DNA from: Immundisolibacterales bacterium
Lineage (GTDB): Bacteria; Pseudomonadota; Gammaproteobacteria; HK1
Direction: 5' to 3'
Length of the DNA: 47,574 nt
NCBI GenBank assembly: GCA_026712715.1
Contig: JAPOPW010000031.1
Location: 1-47,574, forward strand
Shown here: in pieces, positions 1 to 9,093 of the stretch
How positions within the stretch are numbered: position 1 is the first letter of the stretch
How the letters are laid out: every line of letters begins with the position of its first letter
Program-made: the position numbers and the translations under genes
Notes under the pieces: model-generated
The model's input: the letters and a program-made list of their open reading frames with translations, nothing else
The model's database searches: none
Told to the model about the DNA's origin: nothing

Positions 1-236
1 GGAGGTGCGAGGGGGTGGGCGCATGACGTGCGTGTCGCTGTAGGTATCGTGCGACCTGGGGAGCACGCCTTCACGATCGCTGCGGGGTTGGGAGGTGCGA
101 GGCGGTGGGCGCATGACGTGCGTGTCGCTGTAGGTATCGTGCGACCTGGGGAGCACGCCTTCACGATCGCTGCGGGGTTGGGAGGCGGCAGGGCGCGGGC
201 GCATGACGTGCGTGTCGCTGTAGGTATCGTGCGACC
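1..236. repeat. 90-bp in-frame tandem repeat, about 2.6 copies
   Basis: Copies begin at 1, 91 and 181. The first two differ at one base; the third diverges in its first 20 bases and then matches until about 235. The unit is 30 codons and stays open on the minus strand, so it adds 30-residue blocks to the Mo-hydroxylase large subunit. The array reaches the window edge, so the true copy number is unknown. It may be a real expansion or an assembly artefact. Confidence 0.9.
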
Positions 237-1491
237 AATAACGGACGTTTCCGTCCCCGTCGAGATCGGCGCGAAGCTCCATCCGCATCGCGGGACCGTA
301 GGGCTCCCACGCGTGCTCGTCCTCGCGCGACCACTTGAGCAGCACCGGGCGGTCGGGGACCGCGCGGGCGACGAGCGCCGCCTCGAGCGCGGCGTCGTCC
401 GAACCGTTGTGTCCGTAGCAGCCGGCGCCCGGCGCGTGCACGACCTCCACCGATTCCGGGTCGAGTCCCAGGACCTCCGCGATACCGGCCCGCATCGGGT
501 AGATCCCCTGCGAGTGGGTCCACACCGTGAGCACGGTGCCGTCGAAGCGGGCGAGGGCGGCCGAAGGAGCGAGGGATGCGTGCATCTGGTAGGGGCGCTC
601 GTACGCCGCCCGCACCGTATGCGCGTCGTCGGGCGGGGGTCCGGGCACCGGTTCCTCGCACGGCCGGCCCTCGCGCACCGGGAAGCTCTCACGCCGGTTC
701 CCGAGAAGCTGATCCCCTATCGGGCGTTCGTCCAGTCCTTCCGTCGAGGACCACCTCGCCGCCGCAGCGACCCGCGCGGCGGCCCGGATCGCCCGGTGCT
801 CGTCCGCATGCGCTACCGCGAGGAAGCTCCCGTCACGAACGAGCCGCGCACCGTCGAGACGGGCCGCGAGCCCCTCCGGAAGCGCCGCGAGCCTCCCATG
901 GTAGTGCGGTGGCCGAACCACCCTTGCATGCAGCAAGTCCGGAAGTTCAAGGTCGTGCAAGAAACGAAGCGAGCCGGTGACCGTCTCGCGAAGTCGAAGG
1001 GGCTCGATGGGCGGCGCGACGGCCACCGGGGCACGGTCCGAGCGGAGCATCGCGTCCGGATCGACGGGAAGGGCGAGGGGATCGCCCTCGACGAGCTCGC
1101 CGAAGCGAAGCGTCCGGTTCGTCTCGCGGGAGTGGACCAGCCCGTCGTGAACGTTCAGGGTCGCGGGCTCGACACCAAGGCGCTTCGCGGCCCTGCGGAC
1201 CAGCTCGCGTCGAGCGGTCGCGGCCGCCACCCGAACGGCCTCGCCCGAGTGCTCCATCGAGTTGCTTCCCGAGGTGTAGCCCTCGTCGGGCGACACCCCG
1301 GTCCGGGGCGGGGACATCGAGATTCGATCGAAGGGCACGCCGAGCTCGCGCGCGGCGACGAGCGCGATTGCGGTCCCGATCCCCTGCCCGATGTCGACCT
1401 TGCCGGTCCGCACCTCTACGAACCCGTCCGGCCGGACGGTGATCCAGTCCTCCACGCGAGGGTGTGCCGCGAGGCTCGCCCCGACCTTCAT
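1..1491 (-). CDS. Molybdopterin-binding hydroxylase large subunit (xanthine dehydrogenase family), partial
   Basis: The reading frame is open from an ATG at 1491 to the left edge (497 codons, no stop), so the C-terminus is missing; family members are usually about 720-780 aa. The N-terminal part contains TGKVDIGQGI and DEGYTSGSNSMEHSGEA, typical of the nicotinate dehydrogenase B / isoquinoline oxidoreductase beta type that hydroxylates N-heterocycles or aldehydes using Mo-cofactor. Its ATG overlaps the stop of the 2Fe-2S subunit gene (ATGA), so the two are translationally coupled and form one enzyme. The last 80 or so visible codons are a 30-residue tandem repeat centred on SDTHVMRP, where relatives have a single SNTHSMRP-like segment. 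The family is clear; the substrate is not. Confidence 0.85.
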   Translation of the reverse strand, partial: MKVGASLAAHPRVEDWITVRPDGFVEVRTGKVDIGQGIGTAIALVAARELGVPFDRISMSPPRTGVSPDEGYTSGSNSMEHSGEAVRVAAATARRELVRRAAKRLGVEPATLNVHDGLVHSRETNRTLRFGELVEGDPLALPVDPDAMLRSDRAPVAVAPPIEPLRLRETVTGSLRFLHDLELPDLLHARVVRPPHYHGRLAALPEGLAARLDGARLVRDGSFLAVAHADEHRAIRAAARVAAAARWSSTEGLDERPIGDQLLGNRRESFPVREGRPCEEPVPGPPPDDAHTVRAAYERPYQMHASLAPSAALARFDGTVLTVWTHSQGIYPMRAGIAEVLGLDPESVEVVHAPGAGCYGHNGSDDAALEAALVARAVPDRPVLLKWSREDEHAWEPYGPAMRMELRADLDGDGNVRYWSHDTYSDTHVMRPRPAASQPRSDREGVLPRSHDTYSDTHVMRPPPRTSQPRSDREGVLPRSHDTYSDTHVMRPPPRTS

Positions 1492-1970
1492 CCGGGCACC
1501 TCCGACGCGAGCGCCCGGACCGCCCGCAACACTCGAGGATGGGCGCCACACCGGCAAAGGTGGGGTGCAAGGGCGGTGCGGATCGTGTTCTCCCGGGGAA
1601 CCGGATCGCGTCGCAGGAGGGCGGTTATCGCGACCACGAGGCCCGGCGTGCAGTACCCGCACTGCGCAGCGCGCGCGTCGATGAGGGCCTGCTGCACCAG
1701 CCCCGGCCGCTCCGGCGTGCCGAGCCCTTCGACGGTTTCGATGCGCCGGCCCGCGAACTCGGCGGCCGGACGCACGCAGCTCATGGTCGACTCACCATCC
1801 ACCAGCACCGCGCACGCTCCGCACTGTTCGAGGCTGCAGCCCACCTTGACTCCGGTCAGCCCGAGCCGATTGCGCAGCACGATGGCGAGCGGCGCGTCGG
1901 CGTCCACATCGACGGTGTGCCGTTCGCCGTTGACTTCGAGAGGGACCGTCCGCGTCACATGCCTGTCCAT
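1488..1970 (-). CDS. 2Fe-2S subunit of molybdenum hydroxylase
   Basis: This 160-aa protein is the small electron-transfer subunit of a xanthine dehydrogenase-family enzyme. It has the plant-type ferredoxin cluster motif GCSLEQCGAC and a second cysteine near residue 60, followed by the all-helical [2Fe-2S] domain with AQCGYCTPG and CRCGAHPR. Length is normal for the family (150-170 aa). The start at 1970 places the beta-grasp fold (VPLEVNG) close to the N-terminus. It overlaps the downstream Mo-binding subunit by 4 bp. No medium FAD subunit is visible, which fits the two-subunit nicotinate dehydrogenase-like type. Confidence 0.92.
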   Translation of the reverse strand: MDRHVTRTVPLEVNGERHTVDVDADAPLAIVLRNRLGLTGVKVGCSLEQCGACAVLVDGESTMSCVRPAAEFAGRRIETVEGLGTPERPGLVQQALIDARAAQCGYCTPGLVVAITALLRRDPVPRENTIRTALAPHLCRCGAHPRVLRAVRALASEVPG

Positions 1971-2185
1971 TGCGTTCTCCACGTCCCGCGCGAATCCGGT
2001 AGCTTCCACCTCTGACCTCGAGCCTCCGGGTCCGGTCGAGGTCCACGGTGGGCACCGGAGTCGCAGCGGCGTCGAAGCCCGTCGAGCTCTTCGTGCCGAC
2101 CTCGTTGCGCTGGGCCGTCGATCGCTCAGGCAGCCTGGCGGGGCTGGTGGACCGCCAATGCGCCGAAACCCGGCCGCGTCCCTCC

Positions 2186-2956
2186 TCAGCCCTTCCGGTC
2201 GAGGAAGGCCCGCATGCGCTCGCGCGGCTCGCCGCTCGCGAAGCCGCGCGGGAGGCAGTCGATCCCGCGCTGCACCGCGTCGCGTAGCGGGAGCTCCTCC
2301 CAGTCCCGGAGGAGCTCCTTCTGGAGGCGGATCGCGACCGGGCCCGCGGAGCAGATCATGTCCAGCGTCCGCCCGATCTCCGCGTCGATCTCGCCGGCCG
2401 GGGCCAGGGACTCCACGAGTCCCCAGTCGTATGCCTGCTCGGCTTCGATGATCTCCCCGGTGTAGACGAGCCGGGCGGCGCGCCCCCAGCCGACGAGACG
2501 GGGGAGGAGGGCGGCCTCGATCACGGAGGGGAGGCCGACCTGCACCTCGGGCATTCCGAACCTCCCGGTCGCGTCCGCGACCCTGAGATCGCACGCCGCC
2601 GCGATTTCGAGCCCCGCCCCGAGGCAGTAGCCCGACATGCGGGCGACGACGGGGACCGGTGCGCGGCGGATCGCGTCGCACACATCGTGGATGGACGTGA
2701 TGAAGGGTCGGGCCTCTTCGGGGGTCACGTCGACCATGAAGCCGATGTCCGCACCGCCGATGAGGGCTCGTTCGCCCTGACCGCGCAACACCACCGCTCT
2801 CACTTCGGGGCTCGCGCCGACCCGTTCGATGGCCGCGGCAAGGGCGTCGGCGTCGTCCTTCGCCACCACGTTGAGCTTCGCTTCGTTGTCGTAGCGGACT
2901 GTCGCCACGCGGCCGCCGTTCGGGTTTTCGTCGAATTCGATGTGGATATCGCCCAC
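2186..2956 (-). CDS. Enoyl-CoA hydratase/isomerase family protein
   Basis: This 256-aa crotonase-fold protein probably hydrates or isomerises an acyl-CoA. The oxyanion-hole segments GGADIGFM and GYCLGAGLEIAAACDLR and the catalytic-region motif MPEVQVGLPSV are present at the usual spacing. The start is a GTG preceded by GGAGG 7 bases upstream, better than any ATG further out. It lies 215 bp upstream of the Mo-hydroxylase genes on the same strand and may be cotranscribed. The specific substrate cannot be read from the sequence. Confidence 0.9.
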   Translation of the reverse strand: MGDIHIEFDENPNGGRVATVRYDNEAKLNVVAKDDADALAAAIERVGASPEVRAVVLRGQGERALIGGADIGFMVDVTPEEARPFITSIHDVCDAIRRAPVPVVARMSGYCLGAGLEIAAACDLRVADATGRFGMPEVQVGLPSVIEAALLPRLVGWGRAARLVYTGEIIEAEQAYDWGLVESLAPAGEIDAEIGRTLDMICSAGPVAIRLQKELLRDWEELPLRDAVQRGIDCLPRGFASGEPRERMRAFLDRKG

Positions 2957-3245
2957 GTTCCGCCTCCGGGTGTCGTGCAAGTGAGAACGGAAGGGGCCTT
3001 CGCCGCCCCGGCCCGTCCGCGCGAATGCTAACCCGGGAGGATTGGCGATTTTTCCGGGTCGGAGCCATTTTCGCGTGTGCGGGACCCGGAAGCGCAATCG
3101 GTCCGTGGCCCTCGGCAGCACCGGAGCGCGAAGTCGGGAGCGCTTCGGCACCGACCGTGCCACCGCATGCCCCCCGCAGGGGGACCGCGCGGGACGCGAA
3201 CGAATCCGGTTTAGAATCCGGCTCGAAATCTTCGAGGGGAGTCCC

Positions 3246-3926
3246 ATGGGCCAGACGATCGAACTCACCGCTTCCGACGGACACAAGCTTGCCGCCTATC
3301 GCGCCGATCCGGCCGGCGCGCCCAGGGCCGGGGTAGTCGTCATCCAGGAGATCTTCGGGGTGAACGCGCATATCCGCGAGGTGGCGGACGACTATGCGGC
3401 CCAGGGGTATCTCGCAATCGCGCCCGCGCTGTTCGATCGGTCTCGGCCCGGCGTGGAGCTCGGCTACGACGAGAACGCGATCGCCGCGGGCCGCGATCTC
3501 GCTTTCGCGATGGAACCCGGCCTGCCGGTGCTCGACCTCGAAGCCGCCGTCGGCGTGGCCGCGAGCGCCGGAAAGGTCGGTGTGGTCGGATATTGCTGGG
3601 GCGGATCGCTCACGTTTCTCGCCGCCTGCAAGCTCGGCGTCGCCGCCGCTTCGAGCTACTACGGGGGGCAGATCGTCGCCGCCCTCGAGCGCGAGCCGAG
3701 CCTTGCCCCCGGCGCCCCGCTCATCATGCACTTCGGTGAGCATGACGCCGGGATCCCTCTCGCCGACGTGGACCGGATCCGCAAGAGCTTCCCCGAAGTC
3801 CCGATTCACATGTACGACGCGGGCCACGGCTTCAACTGCGACCACCGCGGGAGCTACGACGAGACGTCGTCCCGGACCGCCCGCGAGCGTACCCTCGACT
3901 TGTTTGCGAGTCATCTCGCGTCCTGA
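3246..3926 (+). CDS. Dienelactone hydrolase family protein
   Basis: This 226-aa alpha/beta hydrolase is of the carboxymethylenebutenolidase family, which opens lactone rings in aromatic catabolism. The family Cys-Asp-His triad is visible: the nucleophile in GYCWGG (about residue 119), Asp in EHDAGIP, and His in GHGFNC. VIQEIFGVN near residue 38 is the usual oxyanion region. The ATG at 3246 follows an AGGGGAG ribosome site. It is divergent from the enoyl-CoA hydratase gene with a 289-bp gap that can hold promoters for both. The actual substrate may be any activated ester. Confidence 0.92.
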   Translation: MGQTIELTASDGHKLAAYRADPAGAPRAGVVVIQEIFGVNAHIREVADDYAAQGYLAIAPALFDRSRPGVELGYDENAIAAGRDLAFAMEPGLPVLDLEAAVGVAASAGKVGVVGYCWGGSLTFLAACKLGVAAASSYYGGQIVAALEREPSLAPGAPLIMHFGEHDAGIPLADVDRIRKSFPEVPIHMYDAGHGFNCDHRGSYDETSSRTARERTLDLFASHLAS

Positions 3927-4052
3927 CCGGGCGGTACCTGTCGCGGCAACCGCGTGTCGTTCTCGACGTGAACGCGTTGGCCGCGGATCCCGCCGGATCA
4001 TCCGGCCGGACGGGAATCCCCGGTCCCGGCGCGGGGTCGGGCGCATAACGGC

Positions 4053-4943
4053 GTGGGCGCGGAACGCGAACGGAACGAAGGACCGGAGGGGGCTCGCGAG
4101 CCTCCGGATGGCGAGCCCGAGGACGAACGACCCGCGAGCGATTCCGAGGCGGAGGCGACGCCCCGGGGAGCGGTGACCGGGCTGGGCGGCCGGCTCGGAT
4201 GGCATCGGACCGTCCTCGTGGATGGGGAGCCGCGTCCGGTGGCCTCGCTCCTTCGGCGCGGAGCAGCGCTCGCCGTCGACCTCTGCTTCGCGATGCTCGG
4301 CGCGTCCCTTGCCCTCGATGCCCTTTCGTTCTTCGTGCCGCTCGACACCGACCGGGCGACCGGACCCATTCTCGCGGTGTTCGGCGTTCTTGGCGTTTAC
4401 ATCCTGTGGCTGCGCGATCGGGGGGCGTCGCGCCCCGGCAGCTCGCTCCGCTACGGATTGAGCGCGGGGCGCCGGCTCCTTGGACTTCGGCTCGTTCCGG
4501 TGGCCGGCCCGCGGCGATTCACGCGGCCGGTCACGGTCGCGGACGCGGACGCGGCGGTCGGGCCGGGCGAGACGATGCGCATCATCCGCGCCGTGCTCCT
4601 CGGAGTGGCCGCGTCCCTCGTCGGGCTCCTCATCCTCGGCCACGCGGTGAGCCGCACGGTGGTGTTCGGGACCGTCGAAGACTACGCCGGGACGCATCAG
4701 CCATTCGCCGCGGAACGGGGAAGCGGGCCCGCCCTCGCGTCAATACCATCCGCGCTCGTCGTCGGGCGGAGCCGGGCCTACGTGCGGGTCGATGCCGAAT
4801 GGGGGGATCTCGTCGACCCCCTCGAGTTCTTCCTCGAGCGGGGCGCCGCCGAATGGAAGGTTACGCTGGTACGGGTCGGCGGGGCCTCGTGGCTACCCCA
4901 CTACGCCCTTTCCGCCCCCGACGCGGAGGTTCCGTCCCCCTGA
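4053..4943 (+). CDS. RDD-like integral membrane protein
   Basis: This protein of about 296 aa has a charged, low-complexity N-terminus of about 50 residues rich in Glu and Pro, then hydrophobic segments at roughly 70-90, 100-125 and 185-205. The stretch RYGLSAGRRLLGLRLV followed by basic residues is RDD-like. The C-terminal 90 residues are soluble and include a tryptophan-rich end. Function is unknown; some RDD proteins have been linked to ion transport. The start is uncertain because several ATGs lie in the charged leader. It converges with the GntR gene. Confidence 0.6.
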   Translation: MGAERERNEGPEGAREPPDGEPEDERPASDSEAEATPRGAVTGLGGRLGWHRTVLVDGEPRPVASLLRRGAALAVDLCFAMLGASLALDALSFFVPLDTDRATGPILAVFGVLGVYILWLRDRGASRPGSSLRYGLSAGRRLLGLRLVPVAGPRRFTRPVTVADADAAVGPGETMRIIRAVLLGVAASLVGLLILGHAVSRTVVFGTVEDYAGTHQPFAAERGSGPALASIPSALVVGRSRAYVRVDAEWGDLVDPLEFFLERGAAEWKVTLVRVGGASWLPHYALSAPDAEVPSP

Positions 4944-5178
4944 GCCGTTTCCGATCGAGTCGAAGATGGCGCCGGCCGCGAGCTCGCCGTGGACCCGACA
5001 CCGGCTCGGCTACCCGGTCCGCCGTTCGGGTCGGGGCCCGAACCGCCGTGCGCGGCCGCATCTCCCCGCCCGCTCGGGTGATGGCGGCGAAGAGCGCTTC
5101 CGTCGTTTCGAGCGGGTCCGCGCCGCCGCCCTCCCATTCGAACCCCACCGAGTCGGCTCCCGTCCGCGTCGGGTCGTG

Positions 5179-5910
5179 TCAGAGCGCGCCGAGCCCTTCG
5201 CCGACGCGGTCGAGGCGCATCCTCGCCCCGAACCGGGGCTCGAGAGAACGGATGATGATCGTGAAGTCGGCGAGCAGCATGCGCTCGATCGCGCGGTCGC
5301 TCTCCTCGGCATCGCCGGCCAGCACCGCCTCGTGGAGCGCCTCGAGGCGGCCGACCGAAGCGCGGCGCTCCTCTGTGGTCGAATTCGGGAAGTAGTGCAG
5401 CACCCGCATGCGGATGCCCGAATCGAGGACCTCTCCGAAGAACTTGACGAGGAAGATGTTGCCGGAGAGCTCGGCGAGATGGCGAAGCGCCTCGAGCTCG
5501 CGCTTGAGCGACGCCTCGAAGTCGTCCGCCCGCACCGCCCGCTCCACACGCCGCACCTGCTCGTGCAAGCGCGCCGCCTCGCTCCGGCCGGAAAGCGCCG
5601 CCGCCCGTGCCACCGCCCGGGAGATGATGAGCGCGGTATCGAGGTAGTCCCCGGCGTTGTCGAGGGAGAACGGCGCCACGATGCTGGTCCGGTTCGGGAG
5701 CACCGTCACGAGCCGTTCCCCCGCAAGGAGGAGCAGAGCCTCGCGGATGGGGGTGCGCGACACCTCGAAGCGGGCGGCGAGCGCGAGCTCGTCGAGGGCG
5801 GAGCCGGGCGCGATCCGCAGCCAGAGGATCTCTTCCCGGAGCACGTCGTACACCTGAAGGGCGCCGCGTCGCCCGCGCTTTCTCGGTTCCGCCTCCAATT
5901 TCGTCGCCAT
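5179..5910 (-). CDS. GntR-family transcriptional regulator (FCD/FadR type)
   Basis: This 243-aa protein has an N-terminal winged helix (about 18-85) with the GntR signature: a VYDVLREEIL helix, LDELALAARFEVSRTPIREAL for the recognition region, and a wing ending NRTSIV. The C-terminal half is helical and resembles an FCD ligand domain, though its metal histidines are not obvious. It is divergent from the binding protein/hyuAB/ABC operon, with 104 bp between them. That arrangement suggests it controls the operon and responds to its substrate or a breakdown product. Confidence 0.9.
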   Translation of the reverse strand: MATKLEAEPRKRGRRGALQVYDVLREEILWLRIAPGSALDELALAARFEVSRTPIREALLLLAGERLVTVLPNRTSIVAPFSLDNAGDYLDTALIISRAVARAAALSGRSEAARLHEQVRRVERAVRADDFEASLKRELEALRHLAELSGNIFLVKFFGEVLDSGIRMRVLHYFPNSTTEERRASVGRLEALHEAVLAGDAEESDRAIERMLLADFTIIIRSLEPRFGARMRLDRVGEGLGAL

Positions 5911-5952
5911 CTCCGCCGGCTCTTCCGACCACCGTTTCGGTCATTCCGCGTT

Positions 5953-5973
5953 ATTGCATAATATTTGCATAAT
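5953..5973. promoter_or_regulatory. Direct-repeat operator candidate between gntR and the uptake operon
   Basis: The nonamer TTGCATAAT occurs at 5954-5962 and again at 5965-5973, exactly 11 bp apart, so both copies face the same side of the helix. They form the only AT-rich stretch in the 104-bp divergent intergenic region. This is the natural binding place for the GntR protein and probably overlaps the -10 region of one or both promoters. No consensus -35/-10 pair is unambiguous. Confidence 0.55.
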
Positions 5974-6014
5974 GCTAGACTCCGGGGAAGTCGGACACAG
6001 ACGGAGTAGTCGAG

Positions 6015-7004
6015 ATGAAGCGTTCCCTCCTCATGCTGGCCGCCGCCACGCTGGCCTTCTCGGGCGCCCAGAGCGCAACCGCAGAATCAAAGAAGGTCGC
6101 CTTCTTCGCGGCCGCGTCCCAGAACGGGTTCAATCAAGCCACCTACGAGGGCGTCGAGGCCAAGGCGAAGGAGCTCGGATACGAGGCCGAGATCTTCGAC
6201 GGCAAGTTCGACGCCACCCACCAGTACAGCCAGATCGAGGACGTGCTCGCGAGCGAGCGCTTCGCAGGGATGATCGTCGCGCCCAACGACCCGGTCGGCA
6301 TCTCGGGGGCGTTCGAGCAGGTGATCGCGGCCGGCGTGCCGATCGCGACCGTGCTCTTCCCGATCGGACCCGAGCTCAACACCCTCGAGCCGCAGGTGCC
6401 CGGCATCACCGCGACGGTCGCGTCGCCGCCGGTTCCGGGCGCGACCCTGCAGGCCGAGGCCGTCGCCGCGTACTGCGCCGACAGGGACCCCTGCAACGTC
6501 ATCATCCTCATCGGTTTCAAGACCTTCCCTTTCGACAACCTCCGGCTCGAGACCTTCGAGAAGGTCCTCGCCCGGCATCCCAACATCAAGGTGGTGGGGA
6601 CCGGCGAAGGCTGGTACTCGCCCGACCAGTCGCTCAAGGCCATGCAGGACATGCTCCAGGCGGCCAAGGACGTCCACGCGGTGCTGTCGAATGCCGACCA
6701 GCACCTGGTCGGGGCGGAGATCGCGCTCGAGGCCGAGGGGTACAACGTCGCCGACCTCTATCTCTCGGGGGGAGGAGCGGCCGCGATCTCGATCGACGCG
6801 ATCCGCGAGGGGCGCTGGGACGCGACCCTCGCCTACTTCCCGAAGACCATGGGCGCGCTCGCGATGGAGCAGATCGCGAACGCCATCGAGGGCAAGCCCG
6901 TCACCAACGCCATCAACATGGACCACGCGGGCCCGCTCCAGGCGATGATCGACAAGGCGGTCCTCGACGCGAACCCCGACTTCAGGGGCGAGTGGGAGCA
7001 GTAG
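6015..7004 (+). CDS. ABC transporter periplasmic binding protein (type I, ribose class)
   Basis: This 329-aa protein has a signal peptide (KR, hydrophobic core, probable cleavage after SATA near residue 23). Family features include KKVAFFAAASQNGFNQA at the first strand and VLASERFAGMIVAPND, typical of RbsB-like binding proteins. GGAG lies 8 bases before the ATG. It opens an operon with hyuA, hyuB, a double ATPase and a permease, so it should deliver the substrate of HyuAB. The ligand is unknown and need not be a sugar: relatives also bind nucleosides, autoinducer-2 and polyols. Confidence 0.88.
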   Translation: MKRSLLMLAAATLAFSGAQSATAESKKVAFFAAASQNGFNQATYEGVEAKAKELGYEAEIFDGKFDATHQYSQIEDVLASERFAGMIVAPNDPVGISGAFEQVIAAGVPIATVLFPIGPELNTLEPQVPGITATVASPPVPGATLQAEAVAAYCADRDPCNVIILIGFKTFPFDNLRLETFEKVLARHPNIKVVGTGEGWYSPDQSLKAMQDMLQAAKDVHAVLSNADQHLVGAEIALEAEGYNVADLYLSGGGAAAISIDAIREGRWDATLAYFPKTMGALAMEQIANAIEGKPVTNAINMDHAGPLQAMIDKAVLDANPDFRGEWEQ

Positions 7005-7016
7005 CGGGCGGTCCGC

Positions 7017-7041
7017 GCCGGGGGCCGGCCAGGTCCCCGGC
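7017..7041 (+). promoter_or_regulatory. GC hairpin between binding-protein gene and hyuA
   Basis: GCCGGGG (7017-7023) and CCCCGGC (7035-7041) form a perfect 7-bp stem with an 11-base loop, 13 bases past the binding-protein stop. There is no T-run, so it is not a full terminator. Such hairpins after binding-protein genes often stabilise the upstream mRNA and lower downstream expression; that role is inferred. Confidence 0.5.
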
Positions 7042-7068
7042 GGGCGATCGCGGCCGGGAGGTGTCGAC

Positions 7069-9093
7069 GTGACCGTTCACTACCGGGTGTCGGCCGACAT
7101 CGGCGGCACGTTCACGGACATCGTCTACCAGGATTGCGCGTCCGGCGCCTGCGGCGCGACGAAGGTCCTCTCGACGCCGGACAACCCGGCCCTCGCGGTG
7201 CTTCGAGGCATCGAGGTCGCGGTTCCGTCCGACAGCGCGATCGACTTCTTCGTTCACGGCACGACCGTGGGACTGAACGCGCTCCTCACCCGGAGGGGGG
7301 CCAAGGTCGCGCTCCTCACCACCGAGAACTTCCGCGACATCTACACCATCCAGGGCAACGACCGCGGCGAGATCTTCTCGATTCGCTGGAACAAGCCCGA
7401 GCCCCTCACCCCGCTCGAGCACACCTTCACGGCGCGCGAGCGGATTGCGGCGACGGGCGAGATCGTGACGCCCCTCGACACGGGCGATCTCGACCCCCTC
7501 GTGGACGCGGTGCGAAGCGAAGGCTTCGAGGCGATCGCGATCGCCTTCCTCTTTGCGTTCAAGAACCCGAAGCACGAGCTCGAGGCGGCGGAGTACCTCG
7601 CCGCCCGCCTCCCGGGCCTGCCGATCGGGCTCTCGCACCGCGTCTCGCCGGAGTGGCGGGAGTTCGAACGGACCTCCACGACGGTCATGGACGCGTACCT
7701 CGCGCCGGTCGTGCGGGGCTATCTCGAGACCCTCGTCGGCGGGCTTGACCAGCGACTGCCGGGCGGCGGGAGGCTGCACGTGATGCAGTCGAACGGCGGG
7801 GTCATGACGGCGGAGGCCGCGAGCGCAACGCCGCTCCAGACCCTCCTGTCCGGCCCGGTCGGCGGTGCCATCGGCGGCCGGGCTCTCGCCGCCGCCACGG
7901 GGCGTTCCAACCTCATCTGCATCGACATGGGGGGCACCTCCTTCGACGCGAGCCTGATCGTCGACGGGCTGCCGTCGGGCTCCAACGAGGCGAAGCTCGA
8001 GGGGCTGCCGGTGCAGATGTCGGTCGTCGACATACACGTCATCGGCGCCGGCGGCGGCTCCATCGCTTGGGAGGAGGCGGGTGCGATGCGGGTCGGCCCC
8101 CAGTCCGCCGGCTCGATGCCGGGTCCCGCCTGCTACGGGCTCGGCGGCACCGAGGCCACCGTCTCGGACGCCAACCTCGTGCTCGGACGCCTCGACGGCG
8201 CGAACTTCTCGGGCGGGGAGATGGCCCTCGACCGCGATGCCGCCCGCGCCGCGCTCGAAACCATCGGGAGCACCTTCGGGCTGACCGCGGAAGCCATGGC
8301 GCAGGGCGTCGTCGACGTCGTGAACGCAAAGATGGCGGACGCGATCCGCACCATCACCGTGCAGCGAGGCATCGATCCGCGCGACTTCACCCTCGTCGCC
8401 TTCGGGGGGGCCGGCCCGGCCCAGGCGGGCGCCCTCGCCGAGGAGCTCCGGATCGGCGAGGTCATCGTGCCGGTGCACCCGGGGGCATTCTCCGCGTGGG
8501 GGATGCTCCAGACCGACGTCCGCCACGACTACAAGGAGACGCTCTACAGCTTCTGGGACCTCCTGGATCTCGCCGTCCTCGAGTCCACTTTCGAGGGACT
8601 CGAGGAGAAGGGCCGCCGGCAACTGGTCGCGGAGGGCATCGCCGGGGACGCCATCGCCTTCGAGCGGGCCATCGACTTTCGCTACTTCGGCCAGGAGTAC
8701 GTCCTCACCATCCCCGTCCCGGACGGGCCCATCGACATGGACGCGGTGCGCCGGCGCTTCGACGCGGCCTACGACCGGCAGTACGGCCATTCGAGCCCCG
8801 AGAACCGGGTCGAGATGGCGAACGTCAGGGTCGCGGCCCTCGGCCGGCTTGCCCGCCCGCCATCCGCGCCTCCCGCGCGCGAGCCGGCGCGGACCACGCG
8901 TGAACGCGACGTCTTCTTCGCGGGACGGTCGAGGAAGACGCCCATCCTCGACCGCAACGGACTCGAGCCGGACGACGTCGTGGCGGGCCCGGCAATCATC
9001 GAGGAGTCGACGGCGACCACCCTCGTGCCCCCCGGCTGGCGGGCGGCGGTGATCGAGGGCGGCCACCTCTCCATGACGAAGGAGGCGGCATGA
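7069..9093 (+). CDS. hyuA: Hydantoinase/oxoprolinase subunit A
   Basis: This 674-aa protein belongs to the HyuA family, whose members hydrolyse the cyclic amide of hydantoins, 5-oxoproline or N-methylhydantoin with ATP. The actin-like ATPase signature SADIGGTFTDIV opens the N-terminal domain, and LICIDMGGTSFDASLI near residue 285 is the second phosphate-binding motif. FVHGTTVGLNALLTRRG is also family-typical. A GTG start follows GGGAGGTG. The stop overlaps the start of hyuB by 4 bp, matching the alpha-beta complex of this family. Substrate cannot be assigned; acetone carboxylase-like relatives share the fold. Confidence 0.93.
   Translation: MTVHYRVSADIGGTFTDIVYQDCASGACGATKVLSTPDNPALAVLRGIEVAVPSDSAIDFFVHGTTVGLNALLTRRGAKVALLTTENFRDIYTIQGNDRGEIFSIRWNKPEPLTPLEHTFTARERIAATGEIVTPLDTGDLDPLVDAVRSEGFEAIAIAFLFAFKNPKHELEAAEYLAARLPGLPIGLSHRVSPEWREFERTSTTVMDAYLAPVVRGYLETLVGGLDQRLPGGGRLHVMQSNGGVMTAEAASATPLQTLLSGPVGGAIGGRALAAATGRSNLICIDMGGTSFDASLIVDGLPSGSNEAKLEGLPVQMSVVDIHVIGAGGGSIAWEEAGAMRVGPQSAGSMPGPACYGLGGTEATVSDANLVLGRLDGANFSGGEMALDRDAARAALETIGSTFGLTAEAMAQGVVDVVNAKMADAIRTITVQRGIDPRDFTLVAFGGAGPAQAGALAEELRIGEVIVPVHPGAFSAWGMLQTDVRHDYKETLYSFWDLLDLAVLESTFEGLEEKGRRQLVAEGIAGDAIAFERAIDFRYFGQEYVLTIPVPDGPIDMDAVRRRFDAAYDRQYGHSSPENRVEMANVRVAALGRLARPPSAPPAREPARTTRERDVFFAGRSRKTPILDRNGLEPDDVVAGPAIIEESTATTLVPPGWRAAVIEGGHLSMTKEAA

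Noticed and set aside
1..236. CRISPR array
   Set aside because: The units are contiguous 90-bp copies without unique spacers and lie within a coding frame.
1971..4697. Very long minus-strand open frame upstream of and in frame with the 2Fe-2S gene
   Set aside because: It runs antisense through the dienelactone hydrolase and RDD-like genes, is rich in Arg/Pro/Gly and has no recognisable domain outside the 2Fe-2S and hydratase sections.
6982..9066. 694-codon minus-strand open frame opposite hyuA
   Set aside because: It mirrors hyuA codon structure and contains no family motif.
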